In this document: piece after piece, positions 6,676 through 15,200 of the stretch | Layout: each line of letters begins with the position of its first letter | Numbering within the stretch: the stretch's first letter is position 1 | Assembly: GCA_050292445.1 (NCBI GenBank) | Contig: JBNKLQ010000111.1 | Location: 1 to 18,601 of the forward strand | Length of the DNA stretch: 18,601 nucleotides | Source of the DNA: Leptofilum sp050292445 | GTDB lineage: Bacteria > Chloroflexota > Anaerolineae > Promineifilales > Promineifilaceae | Direction of reading: 5' to 3' | Translations under genes and position numbers: made by a program | Notes under the pieces: generated by a model | The model's database searches: none | What the model saw: only the letters and a program-made list of their open reading frames with translations | Told to the model about the DNA's origin: nothing

Positions 6676-8295
6676 ATGTATCAGGAAATTGAGCACACAA
6701 GTGCCGTGCAAAACAGAAGCGTCGTCACCCACATCACTCTGGACACAGATTTCAATATTCTGAGCCACTCAGCAAAACTGCTCCAGTGGGCTTGCTTTGA
6801 GCCGGGTACCATCGCTGGAGTTTGCCTATTTGAGTTATTTCCCCAGCTCGAATCCAGTCGGGAACTCATCTTTGAAAGCGTACAGGTTCCGGGAAACACC
6901 TTTGTTTATCGTTATGCTTGTTTTTTTCAAGAAGAGTCCCCTAAACAATTGTTTGATCTGCAAATCGAAGCCTTACCCAATGTGCCAGACAAGCTGCTTT
7001 TAACAATGATCCCGCTGACCTCTGCCACAACCAACAACGTTGACAACAACAAAGATTTAGCCATGCTAGCCCACCATAATCAGGAGTTGCTGCTGCTCAA
7101 TCGCGCCAGCCAAATTCTTACCGCGACGCTAAATTCAGCCGAGGTTTTGGAACGGTTGTTGCAGGTTACCGTGCAAATCATTAATGCTGCTGGCAGTTCC
7201 GTCTGGCTTTGGGCAGATGATGATGAAGAACGCCTGGTTTGCCAGGCAGTGTTTCACCCTGGCAAAGATGAGCGCCTGTTTGGGCAACAAGTAGCCTCTG
7301 GCAAGGGTATCGTTGGCTGGGTAGCCCAGTCGAATGAAGGAACAATTGTGTCTGATCCGGCTCACGACGGCCGTTTCTACCCCCACATCGACAAAAATAG
7401 CGGCTTCCTTACCACCTCTCTCCTGGCGGTTCCTATCCATTTGCGCAATCGCACATTGGGCGTTTTGGAAGTAGTCAATAAGCATAACGGCCGTTTCACC
7501 TCTAAAGACCTGGCCTACGCTGAAATGTTAGCAGCCTCTGCCGCCATCGCCATCGACAATGCGCAGCTCATTGAGAGCTTACAGCGGAATATGGATGATT
7601 TAACCATTCAAAATGCGGAGCTGGAAGCTTTTGACCACACCGTTGCCCATGATTTACAAAACCCATTGGCCTTGGTGGTGGGGTTTGCCGATTTGCTGCT
7701 AACCCAAGATGACGATATCACGGAAGAGGAGCGTGCCCGCGCTTTAGATCTGGTGGTACATAACGCGCGCCGTATGAGCAGCATTATCCAGGAACTGTTG
7801 ATGCTTTCCAGCGTGCGCAAACGGGACGTTGAAACGCATCCCCTCGACATGGCAGAGATTGTACAAAATGCGCTTGACCGTCTGCGATTCTTGATCCAAC
7901 AACACAAAGCCCAAATCAATTTACCAGAAAGTTGGGCAGTAGCCCGTGGCTACGGGCCCTGGATCGAAGAGGTGTGGGAAAATTTCATCAGCAACGCCCT
8001 GAAATATGGGGGAACCCCGCCTGAGATCAAGCTCGGCAGCACAGTGTTGGCCGACGGCCGTATCCAGTTCTGGATTCGCGACAACGGTCAGGGCATTCCA
8101 GCAGAAAAACAGGACCAGCTCTTTATCCCCTTCACCAAGCTCAGCGAAGTGTACATCACCGGGCACGGGCTGGGGCTTTCTATCGTTTGTCGCATTATGG
8201 AAAAGTTGGGTGGCGACGTTGAGGTTGAAAGTCGGCAAGGGGCAGGCAGCACCTTTAGCTTCACCTTACCAGCTTATTTTCTAGATGAAAGCTGA
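6676..8295 (+). CDS. Cytosolic sensor histidine kinase (PAS-like, GAF, HisKA, HATPase)
   Basis: This 539-residue two-component kinase has no membrane segment. Residues about 15-115 look like a PAS-type sensor. Residues about 145-297 form a GAF domain (LTATLNSAEVLERLL start, GKGIVGWVAQSN, LLAVPIHLRNRTLGVLEVVN). A short coiled linker (300-318) leads to the HisKA helix, where AHDLQNPL contains the phospho-acceptor His325. The ATP-binding domain has an N box (ENFISNALKYG, Asn440), G1 (IRDNGQGIP, Asp469), F box (LFIPFTKL) and G2 (GHGLGLSI). All catalytic boxes are intact. The ATG at 6676 has AAAGG 7 nt upstream. No response regulator gene is adjacent, so it is an orphan kinase with an unknown partner and ligand. 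It may be transcribed alone, with 114 bp before it and 173 bp after it. Confidence 0.95.
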   Translation: MYQEIEHTSAVQNRSVVTHITLDTDFNILSHSAKLLQWACFEPGTIAGVCLFELFPQLESSRELIFESVQVPGNTFVYRYACFFQEESPKQLFDLQIEALPNVPDKLLLTMIPLTSATTNNVDNNKDLAMLAHHNQELLLLNRASQILTATLNSAEVLERLLQVTVQIINAAGSSVWLWADDDEERLVCQAVFHPGKDERLFGQQVASGKGIVGWVAQSNEGTIVSDPAHDGRFYPHIDKNSGFLTTSLLAVPIHLRNRTLGVLEVVNKHNGRFTSKDLAYAEMLAASAAIAIDNAQLIESLQRNMDDLTIQNAELEAFDHTVAHDLQNPLALVVGFADLLLTQDDDITEEERARALDLVVHNARRMSSIIQELLMLSSVRKRDVETHPLDMAEIVQNALDRLRFLIQQHKAQINLPESWAVARGYGPWIEEVWENFISNALKYGGTPPEIKLGSTVLADGRIQFWIRDNGQGIPAEKQDQLFIPFTKLSEVYITGHGLGLSIVCRIMEKLGGDVEVESRQGAGSTFSFTLPAYFLDES

Positions 8296-8419
8296 CCGTC
8301 GCTTTGAACTGGCAGTGCCGCTCTTGCCGCGTTATCATTCTCCATCTTTAAAAACAATCGTCACCTACGGCAATAAGCAGGCTTGTGGTGAGCGTAATCG
8401 TACCATTTGTAAGATTTTA

Positions 8420-8445
8420 TCTGCGTTCATCAGCGTTAATCAGTG
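8420..8445 (+). repeat. Short degenerate 10-bp direct repeats before the S9 peptidase gene
   Basis: TCTGCGTTCA, TCAGCGTTAA and a partial TCAGTG follow each other with a 10-bp period between the kinase and peptidase genes. They end about 10 bp before the peptidase ribosome site (GAGGAG). The pattern resembles degenerate intergenic repeats of environmental bacteria. Function is unknown. Confidence 0.3.
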
Positions 8446-8468
8446 CCCTATTTTTAGAGGAGTTAAAC

Positions 8469-10487
8469 ATGCCCAAGTCAGAAAAACGGCCGATCACCGC
8501 CGAAGATTTATACAAGATTGAACTCGTCTCCGATCCCCAACTCTCGCCAGATGGCACCCAAATCATTTTTGGCGTCACCCGCGTGGACCGTGAAACGGAG
8601 AAGAAGTTCACCAATTTATGGCTCGTTACCAGTGATGGCAGTAGCCTGCCGCGCCAGTTCACCTATGGCGATCAATCCGACACCCATCCCCGCTGGTCAC
8701 CAGACGGCCGTTCCATCGCCTTCCTCTCCAACCGCAAAGATGAAAAACAGTCCCAAATCTACATCATCCCCCTGCATGGTGGCGAAGCCCGCCCCGTAAC
8801 AGAAATGGAAGGCAGCTTTGCCAACTTCACCTGGTCGCCAAACGGCCGTACCTTTGCCACCCAATTCCGCAAAAAAGACCAGGCCGCCATCGAGCGAGAA
8901 GAAGATGAGCAAAAGAAGAAGCTGGGCGTGGTCAGCCGCCATTTCACCACGCTCAATTACAAAGCCGATGGCGGAGGTTACCTGCCCGAAGAAAAGTGGC
9001 ACATCTGGACCATCAACGCCGACAGCGGCGAAGCCACCCAACTTACCGAAGGCGACAAATTTGATGAACTCCAGCCGCAATGGACGCCAGACGGCCGTTC
9101 CCTCATCTTCATCTCCAACCGCGATCCCCAGCCAGACATCAACTGGGACCAGACTGAGCTATATCGTATTCCGGCCGAGGGCGGCAAGATGGAGCTGATT
9201 CCCTCGCAAGAAGGCCGCAAATTCAATCACACGATCTCCCCAGATGGCAATTGGATTGCCTACATGGGTCGCAAACAAAAAGGGCACTGGTACCAAAATG
9301 ACTGCATCTACCTGGTACCCGCCAGCGGCGGTGAAGCACGAAACCTCACGGCCGAATATGATCTACACTTAGCTACCGCCACCCTCACAGACGTGGGCAG
9401 CGGCACGCCACAGCCACCACCCACTTGGTCAAAAGACGGCCGTACCCTCTACATCCTGGCCACCGAAAAAGGCAACCAACCCCTGCTGGCCTTCAGCACC
9501 GCCCCAGATGCGCCCGGCTACAAACGCATCATCGACGAGGCCGGATTGGTTGCCAGTTTCTCCCTGGATAACGCCCAACAAACCGTGGCTTACCTCTGGG
9601 GCGATTTTAGCGGTCCAGCCCAGATTCGCGTGCGCGACCTGACCGTTGGTGACTCAAAAACGCTGACCCAATTTAACAATACCTTGCTGGCCGAATTCGA
9701 AACGGGCAATATTGAAGAAGTCTGGTTCAAAGCCAAAGATGGTACCGACCTGCACGGCTGGATCATGACCCCACCCGGCTTCGACCCAAACAAAAAATAT
9801 GCCTCCATTTTGGAAATTCATGGCGGGCCACAAACGCAATACGGCCGTGCTTACTTCCATGAGATTAATTTGCTGGCCGCCCAGGGCTACATCGTTTACT
9901 GGAGCAACCCGCGTGGCAGCCAGGGCTACGGCGAAGAGTTTGCCGGAGCCATCTATAACCAGTGGGGCACCGTTGATTATGATGACGTGATGGCCTGGGC
10001 CGACTACGTAGAAAAATTGCCCTACATCGACACGGAGCGCATGGGCGTGACGGGCGGCAGCTACGGCGGCTACATGACCTCGCTTATCATTGGCAAGACA
10101 GATCGCTTTAAAGCGGCCGTTGCCCAGCGCGTCGTCAGCAACTTCATCAGCTTCTACGCCTCCAGCGACATGAACATCGGCGCTGAATACCTCTTTGGCG
10201 CGGAGCAGCCCCCGTGGGATGACCTGGAAAACTATTGGCGACAATCTCCCATCGCCTACATTGGCAACGCCAAAACGCCCACCATGCTCATCCACAGCGA
10301 GCACGACTTCCGCTGCGACAAAGAACAGGGTGAACAGGTCTTTGTCGCCCTCAAAAAACTTGGGGTAGACACCGAAATGATCCTCTTCCCCGAGGAATCG
10401 CACGGCCTCTCCCGCGCTGGGCGCACCGACCGACGCATCGAACGGCTCAGCCACATGATCCGCTGGTTTGCGACGTACCTCAAATAA
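8469..10487 (+). CDS. S9 family serine peptidase (acylaminoacyl-peptidase / DPP-like)
   Basis: This 672-residue prolyl-oligopeptidase-family enzyme probably releases amino acids or dipeptides from short peptides in the cytosol. No signal peptide or membrane segment is present. Residues about 15-420 form a beta-propeller with recurrent W-S-P-D-G-R type blade motifs. Residues about 420-672 form the alpha/beta-hydrolase domain, with the oxyanion region LEIHGGPQTQYG and YWSNPRGSQGYGEEF. The nucleophile is Ser531 in GGSYGGYMTS, the acid Asp613 in HSEHDFRCDKEQ, and the base His645 in PEESHGLSR, so the triad is complete. The start at 8469 is chosen because GAGGAG lies 6 nt before the ATG and the protein then begins MPKSEKRPI; the frame stays open further upstream but without a ribosome site. 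Exact substrate preference (acylaminoacyl versus dipeptidyl) cannot be read from the sequence. Five ACGGCCGT octamers lie in this gene, four at (Asp/Asn)-Gly-Arg propeller turns. Confidence 0.95.
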   Translation: MPKSEKRPITAEDLYKIELVSDPQLSPDGTQIIFGVTRVDRETEKKFTNLWLVTSDGSSLPRQFTYGDQSDTHPRWSPDGRSIAFLSNRKDEKQSQIYIIPLHGGEARPVTEMEGSFANFTWSPNGRTFATQFRKKDQAAIEREEDEQKKKLGVVSRHFTTLNYKADGGGYLPEEKWHIWTINADSGEATQLTEGDKFDELQPQWTPDGRSLIFISNRDPQPDINWDQTELYRIPAEGGKMELIPSQEGRKFNHTISPDGNWIAYMGRKQKGHWYQNDCIYLVPASGGEARNLTAEYDLHLATATLTDVGSGTPQPPPTWSKDGRTLYILATEKGNQPLLAFSTAPDAPGYKRIIDEAGLVASFSLDNAQQTVAYLWGDFSGPAQIRVRDLTVGDSKTLTQFNNTLLAEFETGNIEEVWFKAKDGTDLHGWIMTPPGFDPNKKYASILEIHGGPQTQYGRAYFHEINLLAAQGYIVYWSNPRGSQGYGEEFAGAIYNQWGTVDYDDVMAWADYVEKLPYIDTERMGVTGGSYGGYMTSLIIGKTDRFKAAVAQRVVSNFISFYASSDMNIGAEYLFGAEQPPWDDLENYWRQSPIAYIGNAKTPTMLIHSEHDFRCDKEQGEQVFVALKKLGVDTEMILFPEESHGLSRAGRTDRRIERLSHMIRWFATYLK

Positions 10488-10498
10488 TCCGCTATAAT
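10468..10498 (+). promoter_or_regulatory. Candidate sigma70-type promoter for prfA
   Basis: A perfect TATAAT (10493-10498) lies just after the peptidase stop codon, with TTGCGA (10468-10473) upstream at a long 19-bp spacing. It would start transcription about 105 bp before the prfA start codon and include the heptad-repeat hairpin in the leader. The -35 part is weak. Confidence 0.4.
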
Positions 10499-10538
10499 AA
10501 GCTCACAAGAAATAAAATTAACTCGTTTGAGAAACAAT

Positions 10539-10605
10539 GAGAGTAGAGAGTGGAGAGTGGAGATTAAAAATATCTCCACTCTCTAATCTCCAGTCTCCAA
10601 TCTCC
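10539..10605. repeat. Heptad (7-bp) tandem repeats folding into a hairpin before prfA
   Basis: Four G-rich heptads run first: GAGAGTA, GAGAGTG, GAGAGTG, GAGATTA (10539-10566). After four A residues come five C-rich heptads of the opposite sense: TATCTCC, ACTCTCT, AATCTCC, AGTCTCC, AATCTCC (10571-10605). The middle forms a perfect 12-bp stem (GAGAGTGGAGAT at 10553-10564 with ATCTCCACTCTC at 10572-10583) around a 7-nt loop. The 7-bp period recalls the short tandemly repeated repetitive (STRR) sequences of cyanobacteria. The repeat ends 6 bp before the prfA start codon and contains no stop in the prfA frame. Confidence 0.85.
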
Positions 10606-10611
10606 CAGAAT

Positions 10612-11682
10612 ATGCTAGATAAGATCAAACAAGTCGTCACTCGTTACGACGAAATTGAAAGACAAATGACCGACCCGGCCGTCCTGGCCGATCATGTAAA
10701 GCTAACGGAGCTGGCCCAGGAGCGGTCCGACTTGCAACCGCTGGTAGAAGCGTACCGCGAGCATGAACGTGTGGAGCAAGAGCTGGCCGACGCCCGCGAA
10801 ATGGCCGAGCTGGAAGATGGCGAAATGGCCGACCTGGCCGAGGCCGAGGTCGAGACGCTGGCAGCCCAGCTAGAGTCGTTGGACAATGAAATGCGCCGCC
10901 TGCTGGTGCCCAAAGACCCCCGCGACGAGCGCAACGTCTTTGTGGAAATTCGCGCCGGGGCGGGCGGTGATGAAGCCGGTATTTTTGCGGCTGACCTGCT
11001 GCGCATGTACATGCGCTACGCTGAGGGGCGCAATTGGAAGCCCACCATTTTAGAAGAAAATGCCACCGGCGTGGGCGGCTACAAAGAAGTTATCTTCTCA
11101 GTGAAGGGCAAAGGCGCTTACTCCCGCTTTAAGTATGAAAGTGGCGTGCATCGCGTACAGCGCGTGCCGCAAACGGAGTCGCAGGGGCGCATCCACACCA
11201 GCACGGCTACGGTTGCCGTCATGCCCGAAATTGATGACGTAGACATTACCATCGATCCTAAGGATTTAGAGATCACTGCCACCTTTTCCTCCGGTCCCGG
11301 TGGCCAGCACATGCAGAAAAATGCTACGGCCGCTCGCATTGTGCATATTCCCACCGGCATGTTTGTCAAGATTCAATCGGAGCGCAGCCTGACGCAAAAC
11401 AAGCAGCTGGGCATCGCCATTATTCAGGCCCGCTTGCAGGAAATTGAGGAAGAAAAGCAGAATTCGGCCGTTGCCGCCGACCGTAAATCCCAAATTGGCA
11501 CCGGTGACCGCAGCGAAAAAATTCGTACCTACAACTACCCCCAGGGGCGTGTTACCGACCACCGCATTGGCCTGAGCAGCTACAATCTGCCCGCCGTCAT
11601 GGACGGCGACATCGACCAGTTCATCGACGCCCTCACCGTCGCCGACGAAGCAGAAAAGTTGGCCGCGCTAAACGAAACATAA
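10612..11682 (+). CDS. prfA: Peptide chain release factor 1
   Basis: RF1 recognises UAA and UAG stop codons and triggers peptide release on the ribosome. The chosen protein is 356 residues, close to the usual 360. The tripeptide anticodon region is RVPQTESQGRIHTS, with Pro186-Gln187-Thr188 fitting the RF1 PxT rule (RF2 has SPF). The hydrolysis motif GGQ is at 230-232. The C-terminal RTYNYPQGRVTDHRIGL is typical. Just after GGQ the sequence reads HMQKNATAARI, where many RF1s have a HVNTTDSAVRI-like segment. The start at 10612 (MLDKIKQ) matches family N-termini, but no ribosome site precedes it because the heptad-repeat hairpin occupies the leader. An in-frame ATG at 10537 would add 25 residues encoded by that repeat. 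No prmC (RF methyltransferase) gene is adjacent. Confidence 0.96.
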   Translation: MLDKIKQVVTRYDEIERQMTDPAVLADHVKLTELAQERSDLQPLVEAYREHERVEQELADAREMAELEDGEMADLAEAEVETLAAQLESLDNEMRRLLVPKDPRDERNVFVEIRAGAGGDEAGIFAADLLRMYMRYAEGRNWKPTILEENATGVGGYKEVIFSVKGKGAYSRFKYESGVHRVQRVPQTESQGRIHTSTATVAVMPEIDDVDITIDPKDLEITATFSSGPGGQHMQKNATAARIVHIPTGMFVKIQSERSLTQNKQLGIAIIQARLQEIEEEKQNSAVAADRKSQIGTGDRSEKIRTYNYPQGRVTDHRIGLSSYNLPAVMDGDIDQFIDALTVADEAEKLAALNET

Positions 11683-11698
11683 AAACGCTCAGCGTGTC

Positions 11699-11718
11699 AT
11701 TCCCGCGCAGGCGGGAAT
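11699..11718. repeat. dRS3-like palindromic repeat (ATTCCCGC...GCGGGAAT)
   Basis: ATTCCCGC and GCGGGAAT form an 8-bp perfect stem around the 4-nt loop GCAG, 16 bp after the prfA stop codon. The same core is known from the neisserial dRS3 repeat and occurs between genes in many bacteria. It has no U-run, so it is a weak terminator at best. It may instead stabilise the 3' end of prfA mRNA or be a dispersed repeat. Confidence 0.75.
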
Positions 11719-11765
11719 CCATACACGCAAACAGGCTATGATCTAAACATCAAACGGAGTACCAG

Positions 11766-12236
11766 ATGACCGAACTCACCTACCAACCACGGGGCCGCTA
11801 TTTTGAACAGTTTGAAATTGGGCAGCAGCTTGTCACTGCGGCCCGCACCATCACCGAAAGCGACATTGTGAGCTTTGCCGGAATGACCGGTGATTACAAC
11901 CAGATTCACACCGACGCTGAATTTGCTGCCAAAGACACCTTCGGCCAGCGCGTGGCGCATGGCATGTTGGTGCAGTCCATCGCCACCGGTCTGGCGGTGC
12001 AGTCGGGCATTATCGAGGGCACCGTGCTAGCCTTCCGCGAGCAAAGCGCCAAATTTAGCCTACCGGTGTTCATTGGCGACACGGTCCACGTCGAATTAAA
12101 AATCACCGAGATAAAGGCGCTGCCGCGCTTGGGTGGGGGGAACATCAACATGAAATACGCCGTCTACAACCAGCACGGCAAAGCCGTCCAGCGAGGCGAT
12201 TGGGTCATGCTGATCAAAAGCCAGAATAATGGTTAA
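11766..12236 (+). CDS. MaoC-like hot-dog dehydratase ((R)-enoyl-CoA hydratase type)
   Basis: This 156-residue hot-dog-fold protein should hydrate a 2-enoyl-CoA (or similar thioester) to the (R)-3-hydroxyacyl form. The hydratase-2 active-site motif is present: FAGMTGDYNQIHTD with Asp43, Asn45 and His48, followed by FGQRVAHGML. GGAG lies 6 nt before the ATG at 11766, and a TATGAT box at 11737-11742 is a possible -10 element. It stands 10 bp before the PBP gene, so the two may be co-transcribed, but no biochemical link is evident. No acyl-CoA dehydrogenase or PHA synthase genes are near, so the pathway (fatty acid, PHA or another CoA route) is open. Confidence 0.92.
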   Translation: MTELTYQPRGRYFEQFEIGQQLVTAARTITESDIVSFAGMTGDYNQIHTDAEFAAKDTFGQRVAHGMLVQSIATGLAVQSGIIEGTVLAFREQSAKFSLPVFIGDTVHVELKITEIKALPRLGGGNINMKYAVYNQHGKAVQRGDWVMLIKSQNNG

Positions 12237-12246
12237 TTGTTAATCA

Positions 12247-15200
12247 ATGAGCGACGAGCAAGAACGGCCGTATCCCGAACAACCTGAAGAAGAAACCCCC
12301 AAACCGGAGGAGCAGCCGGAAGAGGAAGAATTTGGCACGGTTTCGCTGCTGGATTTAATGGCGGAAACTGCTGATGAAGTCCCAGAAACGATCGTGCTGG
12401 ACCCAGGCGGGAGGCCGCGCCCCCAAAAGAAAGATGATGAGCAAGAGGTGGATACGGCCGTTCCCTCCAGCGACAAAGTCGCCGACGACGCCCCCACCGA
12501 GCCATCAGACGACGAGCAAACTCTCGATTTGCCTGGCTCCGACGACGAAGATACGGCCGATCTGCCGCCCGTCCAGGCTCCGCGACCGAAACCAGCGCCG
12601 CTGCCGCTCACGCCATCCAAGCTCAAACCGTTTGAGCGGCCGCCTGTTGAAGACCCCGACGCTACCGAAGTACAGCCCGACCTGGCTATTCCGCCACCGG
12701 AACGGCCGCGTTCTGAACAACCCACCCAAATCTACGAGCGAAAAAAACCGACAGACCCACCGGATAAGCCCACCATACAGCGGCCGCCCGTTCGCGAAGC
12801 ACCCACCCAGCCTCGACCGCAGCGAGAACAGCCGCCACGTCGTCAGCCAACCCAACCCAGACGGCCGCAGCAACAGCCACAGCGACAAGCCCCCCAGCCG
12901 ACCGGTCCGGTAGTCATGCCCAGGCAAGAACCCAAACCGCGCCCCAAGCGGCAAGCGCCTGGGCGGCGCAACTGGGGCAGTTGTTTTGTTCGCGGCGTAG
13001 TGATTAGCCTGCTGCTCGGTGTCGTCGTCATGGCCCTCACCGTGGCAGGCCTGGCGATTGGCTACCGCGTCATCGCCAATGGGTTACCTTCTGTTTCCGA
13101 ACTTCAAGGCCGCGTCAGCACTTTTGAGACGGCCCGCATCTTTGATCGTGATGGCAATGAGCTGTTTTCTTTGGCCGATCCTTCCTTCGGCAACCGTACG
13201 CGCGTCTCGCTGGATCAAATCTCCCCTTACCTCATTAATGCCACCATTGCCACCGAAGATTCGCGTTTCTATGAAAATCTGGGCTTCGATAGCATCGCCA
13301 TCGGCCGAGCTATTTTGCAGGCGGCTCAGGAAGGTGAAGCCGTTTCGGGGGCCAGCACCATTACCCAGCAGCTGGTGCGCGCCACCCTGCTGGACGAGGA
13401 AGAACGGACCGAACGGACCTTCCGCCGTAAAGTGCGCGAAATCATCCTCGCCGCCGAGATGAATCTTGAGTATGACAAAGATGTTATTCTGGAAATTTAT
13501 CTAAATGAGATTTATTACGGCAATCTGGCTTACGGCATCGAAGCCGCTGCCGAGACCTATTTTGACAAATCGGCAGCCGATCTGACACTGGCTGAAGCGT
13601 CGCTGCTGGCGGGACTGCCTCAGGCACCTGCCAGTTGGGACCCTTACACCGCGCCTAACCTGGCACTGGGTCGCCAATCAGAAGTGCTCAGTCGGATGGA
13701 GGCCGAAGGCTATATCTCTCTCGACGAAGCGCAAGCGGCACTGAATGAAACCGGTGCGTTTATTTACGATATGACACCACCGGTACGGCAGATTACGTAC
13801 CCACACTTTACCTTCACCGTATTGCAGCAGGCGGAGGAACTATTGGGCGCGCAATCTATCTATCGCGGGGGACTGCGCATTCACACCACGCTGGATCCGG
13901 CGACACAGCAGCTGGCCGAAACCACGCTGGCCAATGCCGAGAACAACATCAATGTTGCCGGAGCCAACAATGCCGCTATGGTCGTTTTACAGCCGCAAAC
14001 CGGCGAAATTTTGGCACTGGTGGGCAGTGTCGATTTTGATGATGAGGCGATTAGTGGCCAGGTGAATATGGCTCTGGCGCCCCGCCAGCCCGGTTCCTCC
14101 ATCAAGCCGCTGGTTTACCTCTCGGCAATGGAACAGGGCTGGACGCCCGCCACGCTCATTTGGGACGTGCCGACCTCGTTTCCCAACGGGCCAAATCCGC
14201 CTTACGCGCCCAAAAATTATGACGATGCGTTTCATGGACCGCTGCGATTACGGCCGTCTCTAGGCAACTCCTACAACATCCCGGCGGTGAAAGCGCTGGA
14301 GTTTGTCGGCGTGTGCAACTTTATTGCCAATGTACAAAAAGTAGGACTGGCTTCTTTGCAGGACCCCGGCTGTGTGGAACAGGGCGAACCGCGCAACTAC
14401 GGCCTGGCGCTGTCTTTGGGTGGCGGGGCCATCAGCCCGCTGGAGATGGCTGGGGCGTTTGGCACACTGGCCAACCAGGGTAACTACATTCCGCCATTCA
14501 CCATTCGCCGCATCGAAAATAACGCGGGCGAGATTTTGTTTGAAGAACCCACCCCTGATCCGGCCGTGACGCAGGTAGTGCGCCCGGCCCATGCTTATTT
14601 GCTTAGCGATATTTTGTCTGACAACAACGCACGCCAGCCAGAATTTGGCGTGAACAACCTGCTGGTGATTCCAGGGCACCGGGTGGCGGCCAAAACCGGC
14701 ACCTCGGGCACCGACCGCAATGATGTGCGGGATGGCTGGACGATTGGCTACACGCCGGAAGTGGTTACGGCCGTTTGGGTAGGCAACACCAACAATGAAG
14801 CCCTCAACCCTGGTCAATCCGGTACGCAAGTGGCCGCCCCCATTTGGAACAGCTTCATGAACCAATATTTGGCCAACCGGCAGCCGGTGGATTTTGTACG
14901 GCCGTCCAACGTTGTAGACATCGAAATTTGCAGTGATTCTGGCACCCGCCCCGGCAACGACTGCACCGATCGCCGCATTGAGCGCTTTGCCGAAGACCAG
15001 CCGCCGCTGAACAGCGAGCAAGATTTCATCCAGGCGGTGCAGCTAGACCAGTGGACCGGGTTCCGGGCTAACGAATTTTGCGCCGAATCAGTCTATCAGG
15101 CCAGCTTCTTCACGTTGCTGGTGAGCGGTGGGGAAGCAGTGGCGGCGCGTGAGGAAACGGTGGCCCAAAACTGGCTAGAAACCACCGCCGCCGGGCAAGC

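Noticed and set aside
8285..8521. 78-codon frame between the kinase and peptidase genes
   Set aside because: It overlaps the peptidase start in another frame, lacks a ribosome site and has no protein-like pattern.
9654..10454. 266-codon minus-strand frame inside the S9 peptidase gene
   Set aside because: The opposite strand encodes the complete Ser-Asp-His catalytic domain, so this frame is a shadow.
12240..12725. Ser/Gly-rich minus-strand frame opposite the PBP N-terminus
   Set aside because: Its low complexity is just the antisense of the Pro/Glu-rich PBP tail.
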